Positions 8,313 to 16,766 of a DNA stretch of 37,229 bases are shown here, piece by piece (within the stretch, counting starts at the first letter, position 1; each line of letters opens with the position of its first letter). The stretch comes from Lachnospiraceae bacterium (lineage in GTDB: Bacteria; Bacillota_A; Clostridia; Lachnospirales; Lachnospiraceae): assembly GCA_017430765.1 (NCBI GenBank), contig JAFRMI010000037.1, forward strand, positions 1-37,229, read 5' to 3'. A program made the translations under genes and the position numbers. The notes under the pieces were generated by a model. It did not search any database. It worked only from the letters and a program-made list of their open reading frames with translations, and had not been told where the DNA came from.

Positions 8313-9215
8313 TCAGAAAGCGATATACGCTCCGTAGACATAGCCCGTCACGCCGTTATAACGGACCTTATACCAGTTGTTGTATGTGCTCTCCAGTACC
8401 GTGATCTTTGCGCCGGCCGGAATTCCCCCGATGATGTTCCCGCTGCTCGACGGATCCGGCTCACTGCGGAAGTTTACGTCCACGGTGACATGTGCCGAGC
8501 CCTCGTTTTTTTTGCCCGTGTCGATCAGCCCGTGATAGATGTAGCCTGTCTGGCCGCGGTAATAGACCTTGTACCAGCCGCTCTCGGTTTCGCCGATGAC
8601 ATCTACGGTGACACCGGGGTCGATGGCTCCGATGATCTCGCTGTCATATCCCGGTTCCCTTCGGAAATTAGCCTGCTCCTTTACGACGCCGCTCATGGTC
8701 GTCACTTCCACGTCCGCGTTATTGAGAGGCGTTTCCCCGGAGGATTCTGTGCCTTCCGGGACGAGGCATTTCTCGCTCACATATCCCCTCTGTCCGGCAT
8801 ACGTCACTTTATACCAGCCGCTGTCCGTAAGAAACGTGACGGGGACGACGGTTCCCGCAGGGATGCATCCGATGATGTTGCCGCTGCTTTCTTTTGAAGG
8901 AGTGCTGCGGAAATTGGCGGTCGTGATGACGGTGCCCGTCCCGGAGAGCGGCGTCCCGTCGTAATCTTCGGGGACATCATCCGTATCGTCATAGTCTTCG
9001 CCGTAAAGTGTCGGCACCTCTTCTGTGTCGTCATCGGCGGTGTCGGGGATATCGACCTCGTCTTCCTCAATTGCGTCGAGTCCGCCGGTCTCATCGTCAT
9101 AGTCTTCTTCATCGAAAAAAGGAAGATCCTCGAAATCTGTCGCCATGGCTGGCGAAGTGATGGCGAGGGCAGCAAGTCCGGCGGCGGCAGTAAGCATAAA
9201 TCTGCGGAATCTCAT
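8313..9215 (-). CDS. Exported protein with three bacterial SH3 domains
   Basis: This 300-residue protein has a signal peptide (MRFRRFMLTAAAGLAALA, likely cleaved after PAMA). A strongly acidic Asp/Glu-rich segment of about 75 residues follows, then three SH3b repeats. Each repeat has the pattern NFRS/NFRREP, a Gly-Ile-Pro or Ile-Asp-Pro turn, and WYKV.Y.G..GYV, starting near residues 99, 180 and 244. SH3b domains usually bind peptidoglycan stems. No catalytic domain is visible, so this may be a wall-binding or adaptor protein, or a partner of a hydrolase. The ATG at 9215 is chosen because AAGGAG precedes it and it begins the signal peptide; an upstream in-frame ATG would add 11 residues. Confidence 0.85.
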   Translation of the reverse strand: MRFRRFMLTAAAGLAALAITSPAMATDFEDLPFFDEEDYDDETGGLDAIEEDEVDIPDTADDDTEEVPTLYGEDYDDTDDVPEDYDGTPLSGTGTVITTANFRSTPSKESSGNIIGCIPAGTVVPVTFLTDSGWYKVTYAGQRGYVSEKCLVPEGTESSGETPLNNADVEVTTMSGVVKEQANFRREPGYDSEIIGAIDPGVTVDVIGETESGWYKVYYRGQTGYIYHGLIDTGKKNEGSAHVTVDVNFRSEPDPSSSGNIIGGIPAGAKITVLESTYNNWYKVRYNGVTGYVYGAYIAF

Positions 9216-9263
9216 GGCGGGATCTCCTTTCATTTTATCGCATCTCACGCTGCTTTAAGCACC

Positions 9264-9287
9264 TTCTGCGCAAAGAAATACGCAGAA
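9264..9287 (-). promoter_or_regulatory. Inverted repeat in the SH3b gene leader
   Basis: TTCTGCG (9264-9270) and CGCAGAA (9281-9287) are perfect 7-base arms around 10 bases. They lie just after the predicted transcription start of the reverse-strand SH3b gene. This could be an operator or a leader hairpin. Confidence 0.35.
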
Positions 9288-9302
9288 TGATCAGCTGTAA
9301 TA

Positions 9303-9331
9303 ATAGTAACAGGAGAAAGAAATAAAAGCAA
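9303..9331 (-). promoter_or_regulatory. Likely promoter of the SH3b gene
   Basis: On the reverse strand TTGCTT (9326-9331) and TACTAT (9303-9308) are 17 bases apart, about 90 bases before the start codon. Confidence 0.45.
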
Positions 9332-9358
9332 GAAAATGCATCCAATGAGACGCAGACA

Positions 9359-9386
9359 TTGCATTTTTCGGGGAAAATGCTATGAT
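9359..9386 (+). promoter_or_regulatory. Likely trkAH promoter
   Basis: TTGCAT (9359-9364) and TATGAT (9381-9386) are separated by 16 bases, about 40 bases before the trkA ATG. Confidence 0.5.
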
Positions 9387-9425
9387 GGTCTGGTATAAAA
9401 ACCTGCACATGATGAGGATGTGTTT

Positions 9426-10787
9426 ATGAATATTATTATCGCCGGCGACGGAAAAGTCGGGAAGATGCTGACCAGACAGCTCTCGGGAGAGGGGCACGAC
9501 CTCACCCTGATTGACAATAACCCGAGCACACTGGAATCAACGATTGAAAAATATGACGTGATGTCCGTGATAGGCAACTGCGCTTCCATGGATGTTCTTC
9601 GAAGTGCCGGTGTCGAGGAGGCGGATCTTCTCATCGCGGCGACCGGTGTCGATGAGCTGAATATCCTGTGCTGCCAGACGGCGCGCGGCATGAACCCCTC
9701 GATCCAGACGATCGCGAGAATCCGGACTCCGGAGTACGCGGAGACCGTAGCGGTGCTGCAGAGCACGTTCGGAATGTCACTGATCGTAAACCCCGAGCGG
9801 CAGGCTTCCAGGGAAATCCTGCGCGTGATTCATTATCCGGGATTCCTGAAACGCGAGAAATTCGCGAACGGGATCGTCGAGCTGGTCGAACTGAAAGTCA
9901 TGGAGGACAGCATCCTTAAGGATAAGCGCCTCCTTCAGCTTCCGGATGTCGTGCGCACACAGGTACTGGTCTGCGCGGTCCTCCGGAACGGGAAGGCGGA
10001 GATCCCTTCGGGTGATTTCACGCTCAGGACCGGGGACCGGATCTACGTCACGGCCAGCGGGAGAAACCTCCGGCAGCTTCTGCGGAATATCGGCGTCAAC
10101 CTGCCGAAGATCCGCTACGTCTACATCGCGGGCGGAGGAAGGTCCTCCTACTATCTGGCGAAGGCGCTGATCGAGGACGGAATCCGCGTCAAGATCCTCG
10201 AGAAAGAGCGTGACCGCTGTGAATCTTTGGCGGAACTGATCCCGGAGGCGACGATTGTGCAGGCGGACGTGGGTTCGCGCATGGACCTTGAGCGGGAAAA
10301 TATGGCCAGTGCCGACGCCGTCGTCACCATGACGGGTCTCGATGAACTCAATGTGATCCTGTCTCTGTATGCGACGAGCATCGGCGTGCCGACCGTCATT
10401 ACGAAGCTCGGCCGCGCGGAAAATCCTGAGATTCTCGACCAGCTTTCCATCGGGAGCACCGTGTGCCCCAAGGAACTGTGCACGAATGCGATCATCCGCT
10501 ACGTGCGCGCGATGGAGAACAGTGTTGACGCCGCGCTGACTGTGCGCTCCATTGCGGACGGGCAGGCGGAAGCCATCGAATTCATGGTGGACGAATATAC
10601 AAAGCACAAGGGAGAGCCCCTGAAAGATATTAATCTTAAGAAGAATGTACTGGTCGCATCCATCACGCGAGGAAAATCGCTGATTTTCCCGAAAGGTGAT
10701 ACGAAGCTTCTCGAAGGGGATCATGTCGTCATTATTGCGGGATCGGAGTCTGCGATCCAGCAGCTGAATGATATCTTCGCGGAATAA
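9426..10787 (+). CDS. trkA: Trk potassium uptake regulatory subunit TrkA
   Basis: This 453-residue cytoplasmic protein gates the TrkH potassium channel in response to NAD(H) or adenine nucleotides. It has the duplicated TrkA layout. The first Rossmann RCK-N domain begins at once (MNIIIAGDGKVGKML) and is followed by an RCK-C domain around residues 140-215. The second RCK-N begins near 233 with IAGGGRSSYYLAKAL, and the second RCK-C covers roughly 370-450. The motif MTGLDELNVI in the second half mirrors ATGVDELNIL in the first, which shows the duplication. ATG 9426, with GAGG 8 bases upstream, is preferred over the GTG two codons earlier. trkH starts 15 bases after the stop, so the two form an operon. 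Confidence 0.95.
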   Translation: MNIIIAGDGKVGKMLTRQLSGEGHDLTLIDNNPSTLESTIEKYDVMSVIGNCASMDVLRSAGVEEADLLIAATGVDELNILCCQTARGMNPSIQTIARIRTPEYAETVAVLQSTFGMSLIVNPERQASREILRVIHYPGFLKREKFANGIVELVELKVMEDSILKDKRLLQLPDVVRTQVLVCAVLRNGKAEIPSGDFTLRTGDRIYVTASGRNLRQLLRNIGVNLPKIRYVYIAGGGRSSYYLAKALIEDGIRVKILEKERDRCESLAELIPEATIVQADVGSRMDLERENMASADAVVTMTGLDELNVILSLYATSIGVPTVITKLGRAENPEILDQLSIGSTVCPKELCTNAIIRYVRAMENSVDAALTVRSIADGQAEAIEFMVDEYTKHKGEPLKDINLKKNVLVASITRGKSLIFPKGDTKLLEGDHVVIIAGSESAIQQLNDIFAE

Positions 10788-10802
10788 TGGAGAGAGTCAA
10801 CC

Positions 10803-12272
10803 ATGAACTATAAAGCCATGCTTCGGGTTCACTCATGGATCCTGTTTATTGAAGCGTCATTTATGGTGCCGGCGCTGATCATATCGCTTGTCACTAAGGA
10901 CAGGCCTGCAGTGACCGGCTTTGCTGCCGCATCGGTGATTGCGGTTGCTGTCGGCTTCCTGATGCGCGTTCTGTCCAAAGGAGGAAGAACCCGCTTTTAT
11001 GCGCGGGAGGGGCTGGTGATTACAGGCATGGCCTGGATCGTCCTCTCCCTTGTAGGAGCACTTCCGTTTTATATATCCGGAAGGATTCCGAATTATGTGG
11101 ATGCATTTTTTGAGATAGTTTCCGGATTCACAACGACCGGGGCATCGGTTCTCAGCGACGTTGAGGCACTGGGAAAGGGGCTTCTCTACTGGAGATCTTT
11201 CAGCCACTGGGTCGGCGGTATGGGCGTCCTCGTGTTTTTCCTGGCGATTGTACCGGCAAGCGGGAAGAACGACGGGTATATGCTTCATATTCTCCGCGCG
11301 GAATCCCCGGGACCGTCTGTCAATAAGATGGTTCCCCGCATGCGCGATACGGCGGCGATTCTCTACAAGATGTATCTGGCGCTCACCGGTCTCGACATCA
11401 TCTGCCTGTGTATCGCCAGGATGCCGGTATATGACGCGTTCTGCATCGCGTTCGGGACCGCCGGAACCGGCGGATTTTGTGTCCTCAATTCCGGTATGGC
11501 AAACTATACGCCGGCGGCGCAGTATGTGACAACGGTTTTCATGCTGCTTTTCGGCGTGAATTTCGGGATCTATTATCTGCTCGTACTCCGGCAGTTCAAG
11601 ACATTTTTCAGCGATGAGGAACTGCGGCTGTATTTCTTTATTGTCGCGCTCGCGATTCTCGGGATCGCCGTCAATATCTTCGGAAAGACGGCTTCGACGG
11701 AAGGAGTGGAGGCGACTTTCCGCCATGCGTCCTTCCAGGTCGCCTCGATCATTACGACGACCGGGTACTCGACGGTTGATTTTGACATCTGGCCCGGCTT
11801 CTCCAAGGCGATCCTTCTTGTGCTGATGTTTGTCGGAGCGAGCGCGGGAAGTACCGGCGGCGGCATCAAGGTATCCCGCGTCCTTCTGCTCATCCGGAAC
11901 CTGGGGAGGAATATCCACCAGATCTTCCATCCCAACGAAGTGCGCGTCGTGCGGATGAACAGACAGAAAGTGCCGGAGCAGACACTCGCGAACGTGGGCG
12001 GATATCTTGCCGCCTATGTGATGATCGTGATCGTGAGTTTCCTGATCGTGGCGGCGGATGGGGTAAATGCGTCCCTTACGACCGATTTTTCCGCCGTGAT
12101 GGCGACCTTCAATAATATCGGACCGGGATTTGATTCCGTGGGACCTGCGCAGAATTTCGGTCTCTTCAGCAATTTCACTAAGATTATCCTGTCAATGGAT
12201 ATGCTTCTCGGGAGACTGGAGATCTTCCCGATCCTCGCGATTTTTGCGCCGGGTACATACAGAAAGAACTGA
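10803..12272 (+). CDS. trkH: Trk potassium uptake transmembrane subunit TrkH
   Basis: This 489-residue membrane protein forms the potassium-conducting pore of the Trk system. The four filter loops expected of the TrkH/KtrB superfamily are visible: SGFTTTGAS near residue 107, GTAGTGGF near 218, TTTGYST near 318, and NNIGPGFD at 437-444. Hydrophobic helices lie between them. HWVGGMGVLVF and STGGGIKVSR are further TrkH signatures. The gene begins 15 bases after trkA with GGAGAG upstream, so translation is likely coordinated. No clear terminator follows. The downstream exonuclease has its own strong promoter. Confidence 0.95.
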   Translation: MNYKAMLRVHSWILFIEASFMVPALIISLVTKDRPAVTGFAAASVIAVAVGFLMRVLSKGGRTRFYAREGLVITGMAWIVLSLVGALPFYISGRIPNYVDAFFEIVSGFTTTGASVLSDVEALGKGLLYWRSFSHWVGGMGVLVFFLAIVPASGKNDGYMLHILRAESPGPSVNKMVPRMRDTAAILYKMYLALTGLDIICLCIARMPVYDAFCIAFGTAGTGGFCVLNSGMANYTPAAQYVTTVFMLLFGVNFGIYYLLVLRQFKTFFSDEELRLYFFIVALAILGIAVNIFGKTASTEGVEATFRHASFQVASIITTTGYSTVDFDIWPGFSKAILLVLMFVGASAGSTGGGIKVSRVLLLIRNLGRNIHQIFHPNEVRVVRMNRQKVPEQTLANVGGYLAAYVMIVIVSFLIVAADGVNASLTTDFSAVMATFNNIGPGFDSVGPAQNFGLFSNFTKIILSMDMLLGRLEIFPILAIFAPGTYRKN

Positions 12273-12326
12273 AAAGAAGGATGACTGATATTTTGATATA
12301 GTGTTTTTGGCGGCTGTATCGAAGGG

Positions 12327-12345
12327 GCTGCCTTCATATGGCAGC
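12327..12345 (+). other. Short hairpin in the trkH-exonuclease spacer
   Basis: GCTGCC and GGCAGC are perfect 6-base arms around a 7-base loop, with no T-run after them. The rest of the spacer (12273-12434) holds nothing else that I can assign. Confidence 0.25.
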
Positions 12346-12434
12346 AGTGCTCCCGACTGTAACTTATTGACGGGGAGTGTTCATATGGTTCAATATTTGG
12401 TGTGCAGAATCTCCCGGGGAACTAGAAATGGTAG

Positions 12435-12464
12435 TTGATTAATTCTCTGCGAAAAGAGTATAAT
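12435..12464 (+). promoter_or_regulatory. Promoter of the exonuclease gene
   Basis: TTGATT (12435-12440) and a perfect TATAAT (12459-12464) are 18 bases apart. Transcription would begin at about 12470-12472, on top of the predicted GTG start codon. Confidence 0.65.
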
Positions 12465-12469
12465 GAAGC

Positions 12470-13453
12470 GTGGACTATATCGTTTTTGATTTAGAATGGA
12501 ACCAGTGCCCTTACGGGAAAAAACGTGAGAATCCGGCACTTCCGTTCGAGATCATAGAAATCGGAGCCGTAAAACTGAATGAGAGGAAAGAGTATCTCGA
12601 TTCCTTCCATGTGCTGATCCGTCCCGCAGTCTACAAGCGGCTGCATTTTCAGACAAGCCGTGTGGTCGGACTCAAAGAGAAGGATCTGATGAAGGGACAG
12701 CCGTTCCGGGAAGCTGCAGAGGCGTTTCTTGACTGGTGCGGCGAGGATGTCCGGTTCTGTACATGGGGAACTCTTGATCTGATGGAGCTTCAGCGAAACC
12801 TCGCCTTCTATCATATGGAGGGGAGGCTCGTTGGGCCGATTTTGTATGAAGACGTGCAAAAGCTCTACGCCATCTATACCGGATGCAAAAAAGAGCGAAA
12901 ATCTTTAAAAGATGCAGTCTCTGCCCTGTGTCTTCCGGAGGATGGGGAATTCCACCTCGCGAAGGAGGATGCGGTTTATACGGCGAAGGTATTCCAGAAG
13001 ATACCGGATGCGATTATACATGACTATTTCTCGATCGACTGCTTCCGCAATCCGAAGAAGAAAGAGGAGGAGATCTGCATCAGGTACCGGGATTATGAGA
13101 AATTCATCTCCCGCGAGTTCCGATCGAAAGAGGAACTGCTCGCGGATTCCGGAGTGATGACAGTGCACTGCTTTCTGTGCGGAAGACCGCTGCGGCGTTC
13201 CGTCCGGTATTTTGCGGATTCGGGAGGACGCAACTACACGGCGGTCGGCAGATGCAGTGAACACGGCTTCAGCAAGTCCAAGGTACGTGTAAGGGAAGCG
13301 GCTGACGGACGGTACTATGCGATCCGCACGATTCGGCGGATCTCCGACGAAGAAGTAGGGGACATTCGCAGGAAAGTGGCATTTCTGAAGCTGAAAAAAC
13401 AGGCAAAACGCAAAAAAACGGCGGAAATTCAGGTATCTTCGGGGAACTCCTGA
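12470..13453 (+). CDS. DEDDh 3'-5' exonuclease with zinc-ribbon-like tail
   Basis: The first 170 or so residues form a DnaQ-like exonuclease fold with all acidic and catalytic positions visible. Asp7 and Glu9 lie in VFDLEWN, Asp103 in TWGTLDLMEL, and His162 and Asp167 in HLAKEDAVYTAK. Such enzymes remove nucleotides from 3' ends of DNA or RNA with two metal ions; the substrate here is unknown. The C-terminal part adds a Cys-x2-Cys (CFLCGR) and a later Cys-x2-His (CSEH), suggesting a small zinc-binding module, and a Lys/Arg-rich end that may contact nucleic acid. The GTG start is needed to include the first catalytic motif. It has only a weak AAAGAG 11 bases upstream, and the promoter places the transcript start almost at the codon, so the message may be leaderless. 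Confidence 0.85.
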   Translation: MDYIVFDLEWNQCPYGKKRENPALPFEIIEIGAVKLNERKEYLDSFHVLIRPAVYKRLHFQTSRVVGLKEKDLMKGQPFREAAEAFLDWCGEDVRFCTWGTLDLMELQRNLAFYHMEGRLVGPILYEDVQKLYAIYTGCKKERKSLKDAVSALCLPEDGEFHLAKEDAVYTAKVFQKIPDAIIHDYFSIDCFRNPKKKEEEICIRYRDYEKFISREFRSKEELLADSGVMTVHCFLCGRPLRRSVRYFADSGGRNYTAVGRCSEHGFSKSKVRVREAADGRYYAIRTIRRISDEEVGDIRRKVAFLKLKKQAKRKKTAEIQVSSGNS

Positions 13454-13480
13454 ATTAGCACATAGTGTAAGAAATTAGCA
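13453..13480 (+). repeat. Direct repeats AATTAGCA spaced by 20 bases
   Basis: AATTAGCA occurs at 13453-13460 and 13473-13480, two helical turns apart, upstream of the large wall hydrolase gene. This spacing suits a regulator that binds as a dimer on one face of the DNA. Confidence 0.4.
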
Positions 13481-13503
13481 AAAAGATTCACACAATTATC
13501 AAG

Positions 13504-13525
13504 GTTTCTATGTTAGTATAGAAAC
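13504..13525. promoter_or_regulatory. Perfect 8-base inverted repeat before the wall hydrolase gene
   Basis: GTTTCTAT and ATAGAAAC flank GTTAGT, about 70 bases before the GTG start. This could be an operator or a leader hairpin. I could not find a convincing -35/-10 pair in this spacer. Confidence 0.4.
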
Positions 13526-13596
13526 ACAACGGGGAAAGACATCACATCCGGATGGCAGCATAAGGGGCTGCCGAAAACAGGGGAAGGAAACAGATT

Positions 13597-16500
13597 GTGA
13601 AGAAACGAAACCAGATAGTTCATACACTGCTCACAGGAGTCCTGATCGGAGGAATGGCTGCGGCGTCGCTGGAGACGGCAGCTGTTAATGTGTCTGCTGC
13701 GGAAGAAACAGTGTCGAAGGAAGCTGCGGGTGCGGCGGAGGACGAAGGCGAAGGCAGCGGGGATGCCGGCAGCGAAGGCGGTTCTTCTGATGCCGGTTCA
13801 GGATCTTCTTCCGGAGAATCCGGGGAGTCCGGAGATGCGTCCGGCGAGGAAGAGAACACAGTGCCGGAGACGACACCTGTGCCCACACCTGAAGCAGGGA
13901 CAGAGGAACCGGAGGTGACACCGGAACCCGAAGTGACGCCGGAACCGGCACCTGAGGAAGTGACGCCCGAGCCGGAAGAGGAAGTGGAAGAAAGCTTCGG
14001 GCAGGTCAGTTCCGCCGCCGGTAAAGAAGGAAAGAGCGCCCTTATCGAGGAGGGCGTTGAGGAGTCGACCGGCGCCGCGATCGCGGAGGCTGTCGATGAT
14101 CTGACAGCGGACGGCGAAGAAGAGGATTCCTCCGCGGAGAAGGAAAAGAACGGAGGAAAGAAGGCTGACAAGGAGAAGCTCAGTGAAGCGGAAATCCTGG
14201 ATGCAGCCCGCAAGGCCGCGGAGTCGAAGCTCGCAGAAGAGAAGGATGCCATGGGCCTCCCGGGCAATTACGGCTTTGCCTTTTCCGACAGAGCGTACTA
14301 TTCCGGTTCTTACTTTGTTACCGAAGCGCAGAAACGGCTTGCTCTCAGCATCGGCTTTAAGAATGTGGAGAAGGTGTTCGGAAAGCCGAAGACCGGAGTG
14401 ACCATCAATATCCGTGAGGATAAGAGTCTGGATGCCAGAATCGTCGGCGAACTTGGGAAGGACGGTATCTGCTGTATCCTTGAGAATGACGATGCCGACT
14501 GGTTCTTCGTCGAATCCGGAGAGGTAAGGGGCTTTGTCCACAAATCCGTTCTGGGAAGCGGAGAAGTGGTAAACCAATACGTCGAGGAGAAGGGTGAAGA
14601 AACCCTTGAGACGGCGACGCAGCTGGTGGATCCGCTGGAGAATAAGGCGTTCCGTCATACCCTGAAGACGACCAAGGAACTCAATTCCATTCTCAATGCG
14701 CTTGGAGAGGCGACGGTAAACCGTCAGGCGATGATCTCGTTCTCCATGCAGTTCCTGAGCAATCCGTATGTGTGGGGCGGTGAATCCCTCACACAGGGCT
14801 GTGACTGCTCCGGCTTTACACAGCAGGTTTACGCGCAGTTCGGAATGTCTCTGCCGAGATGCTCTTATGAGCAGGCGGAGGTCGGCGTTAAGATCCCGGC
14901 AGAAGAAGCCCTTCCGGGCGATCTGCTGTTCTACGCGAGAGACGGCGTCGTCTACCACGTCCTGATGTACATCGGGGACGGCAAGGCAATTAATGCGAGC
15001 TCGTCCACGACCGGCATCATCATCTCGAACGTCAATTACAACAAGGTCTGCTGGGCCTGCCGCTTCATCGCGGATACGGCCTCTGCATTCGGCGCCGAGG
15101 AAGGCGGGGAACAGACTGTCAGCTACGGCGGCATCCAGGCGGCGGATCTGCAGGAGATCGGCCGGATGGCCTATAACGGTGATACGGCCGCTCAGGAGCA
15201 GATTATCGAGGTTCTTGCGAAGGCGGCAGAAACAGAGTATGCAAGTTACGGATTCGCGCGTTCCGTGATTATCGCGCAGGCGATCCGTGAGAGCGGCTGG
15301 TGCTCGTTCCCGAGTTCCGGCGCGGGCGTACAGGCGACTGACAACAACGTCCTCGGTATGAACGAGGATCTCAATAACAGCACGTGGACCAGTCCATGGA
15401 CCGGCAATGCGGCTGTCCGTCTGGTTCCGCAGAATTACGGCGGGGCAGATGTCTACGACTTCGAGTCCATGCGTCTCTATGAGGATGTCGAATCCTGCAT
15501 GGAGGATTACGCCGCATTTAAAGTCGGTCTTCATCCGGAACTCCGGGGAGAGACGGATGTGGATAAGGTCATCGCCGTCGGCCTTAAGGGCTACGCAACG
15601 GATCCGGCTTATCAGACGGCGATCCGGAATATGATCGACAAGTATGATCTGACGAAGTACGACGGAGTGAAGGAAGACGAGGACGCTTCTGATGCCGATG
15701 CAGCTGCTCAGGATGCGGCTGAGAACGCAGAAGCACCTGCGGATGCAGCGGATGCAGGAACACCTGCGGAGACAGCTGCACTGGCGGCGGAGACTTCTGC
15801 GGAAGAAGCGCCTGCCGCGGATGCGGATGAGGAAGAGGCGGAGATTCCTGACGAGGAGATGGATCTCTCCGAAGCTCCGGAAGAAGCAGCAGACGAAGCG
15901 CCTGCAGATGAGGCGGATGCAGCGGCAGAAGCATCCGCGGATGTCGAAGAGGCAGCGGAAGCGGAAGCAGTTCCGGCGGAAGAAGCTGCGGCGGATGATG
16001 CATCGGCAGCGGAAGCAGACGAAGCTCCGGCAGATGAAGCATCTGCGGATGACGCAGAGGCAGAGGATGCGGACGATGCTGCGGCGGAAGAAGTTTCGGC
16101 AGGTGATGCAGCAGCGGAAGCAGACGAAGCTCCGGCGGATGAAGCATCTGCAGAGGAAGCCGCTTCAGCGGATGCTGCTGATGAAGAAGCAGACGTTTTG
16201 GAGGATGCCGAAGAAGTACCTGCCGCTGTCGAAGAGCCGGCTGAGGAACTTCCCGTCGAAGAAGGAGCCGAGGAAGAGATCGTTACCACAGCCATGCCTG
16301 ATGCGCCGGCGATCTTTGAGGCCGGCGAGGACAGCACGGATTACGGCCAGGATCAGCTCGAACTCATCTGGGCGATTGTCGCAGAGGAAGATGACACGTC
16401 CTATGACGGAGCACTCGCTGTCATCAGTACAGCGATGAACCGCGCGGATACGAATTTCGGCGGCTTCGGGCAGAATGCGCTCGGCCAGCTGACTGCCGAG

Positions 16501-16695
16501 GGGCAGTACCGCTATTCGAAGAGCGTGGATGCTTCCGGCCATTACAAGAACCGCCTCGGCGGCAATGTGCCGAAATTCGTCAAGGATGCCGTAAACGACT
16601 GCCTGAAGATGGGCCTTCGCAATACGGAATGTACGGAATTTGCAGATGCGGGAGCGGACGGTGCCGTCCAGATCGGTGCGAACTGGTACAGATAA
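13597..16695 (+). CDS. Multidomain exported cell-wall hydrolase (SH3b, NlpC/P60, glucosaminidase-like, SleB-like)
   Basis: This 1032-residue protein begins with a signal peptide (cleavage probably near VSAAEE) and a Ser/Gly then Pro/Thr/Glu-rich stalk with PEVTPEP repeats. An SH3b domain (about 255-325) follows. The NlpC/P60 endopeptidase domain (about 375-490) has Cys404 in CDCSGF and His454 in YHVLMYIG, which cleaves peptide stems. A glucosaminidase-like domain (about 535-685) has Glu565 in IRESGW as the likely acid. A linker of about 205 residues (690-895), almost entirely Ala, Glu and Asp, separates these from a C-terminal SleB-like hydrolase domain (about 915-1032; IWAIVAEE, AVISTAMNRA). 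It would cut peptidoglycan at several bonds in growth or separation. The GTG start has AAGGAAA upstream. Its own terminator follows. Confidence 0.85.
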   Translation: MKKRNQIVHTLLTGVLIGGMAAASLETAAVNVSAAEETVSKEAAGAAEDEGEGSGDAGSEGGSSDAGSGSSSGESGESGDASGEEENTVPETTPVPTPEAGTEEPEVTPEPEVTPEPAPEEVTPEPEEEVEESFGQVSSAAGKEGKSALIEEGVEESTGAAIAEAVDDLTADGEEEDSSAEKEKNGGKKADKEKLSEAEILDAARKAAESKLAEEKDAMGLPGNYGFAFSDRAYYSGSYFVTEAQKRLALSIGFKNVEKVFGKPKTGVTINIREDKSLDARIVGELGKDGICCILENDDADWFFVESGEVRGFVHKSVLGSGEVVNQYVEEKGEETLETATQLVDPLENKAFRHTLKTTKELNSILNALGEATVNRQAMISFSMQFLSNPYVWGGESLTQGCDCSGFTQQVYAQFGMSLPRCSYEQAEVGVKIPAEEALPGDLLFYARDGVVYHVLMYIGDGKAINASSSTTGIIISNVNYNKVCWACRFIADTASAFGAEEGGEQTVSYGGIQAADLQEIGRMAYNGDTAAQEQIIEVLAKAAETEYASYGFARSVIIAQAIRESGWCSFPSSGAGVQATDNNVLGMNEDLNNSTWTSPWTGNAAVRLVPQNYGGADVYDFESMRLYEDVESCMEDYAAFKVGLHPELRGETDVDKVIAVGLKGYATDPAYQTAIRNMIDKYDLTKYDGVKEDEDASDADAAAQDAAENAEAPADAADAGTPAETAALAAETSAEEAPAADADEEEAEIPDEEMDLSEAPEEAADEAPADEADAAAEASADVEEAAEAEAVPAEEAAADDASAAEADEAPADEASADDAEAEDADDAAAEEVSAGDAAAEADEAPADEASAEEAASADAADEEADVLEDAEEVPAAVEEPAEELPVEEGAEEEIVTTAMPDAPAIFEAGEDSTDYGQDQLELIWAIVAEEDDTSYDGALAVISTAMNRADTNFGGFGQNALGQLTAEGQYRYSKSVDASGHYKNRLGGNVPKFVKDAVNDCLKMGLRNTECTEFADAGADGAVQIGANWYR
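15664..16281 (+). repeat. Repetitive DNA coding the acidic Ala/Glu/Asp linker
   Basis: This in-frame low-complexity stretch codes roughly 205 residues with recurring ADEAPADEAS-like units. A block of about 42 bases at 16006 recurs almost exactly at 16111, an offset of 105 bases or 35 codons. Such repeats can expand or shrink by slippage or recombination without losing the frame. Confidence 0.75.
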
Positions 16696-16726
16696 AGACC
16701 GGTTCAGGTAACAAAATTGTTGTTTT

Positions 16727-16758
16727 CAGCCCATGGCTTTATGCCATGGGCTGTTTTT
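16727..16758 (+). terminator. Intrinsic terminator of the wall hydrolase gene
   Basis: CAGCCCATGGC and GCCATGGGCTG form a perfect 11-base stem with loop TTTAT, followed by TTTTT (16754-16758). Confidence 0.92.
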
Positions 16759-16766
16759 GTGCTGCC

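Noticed and set aside
13798..15534. 578-codon reverse-strand open frame
   Set aside because: It lies antisense to the wall hydrolase, shows no recognisable domain, and arises from the GC-rich codon bias of the true gene.
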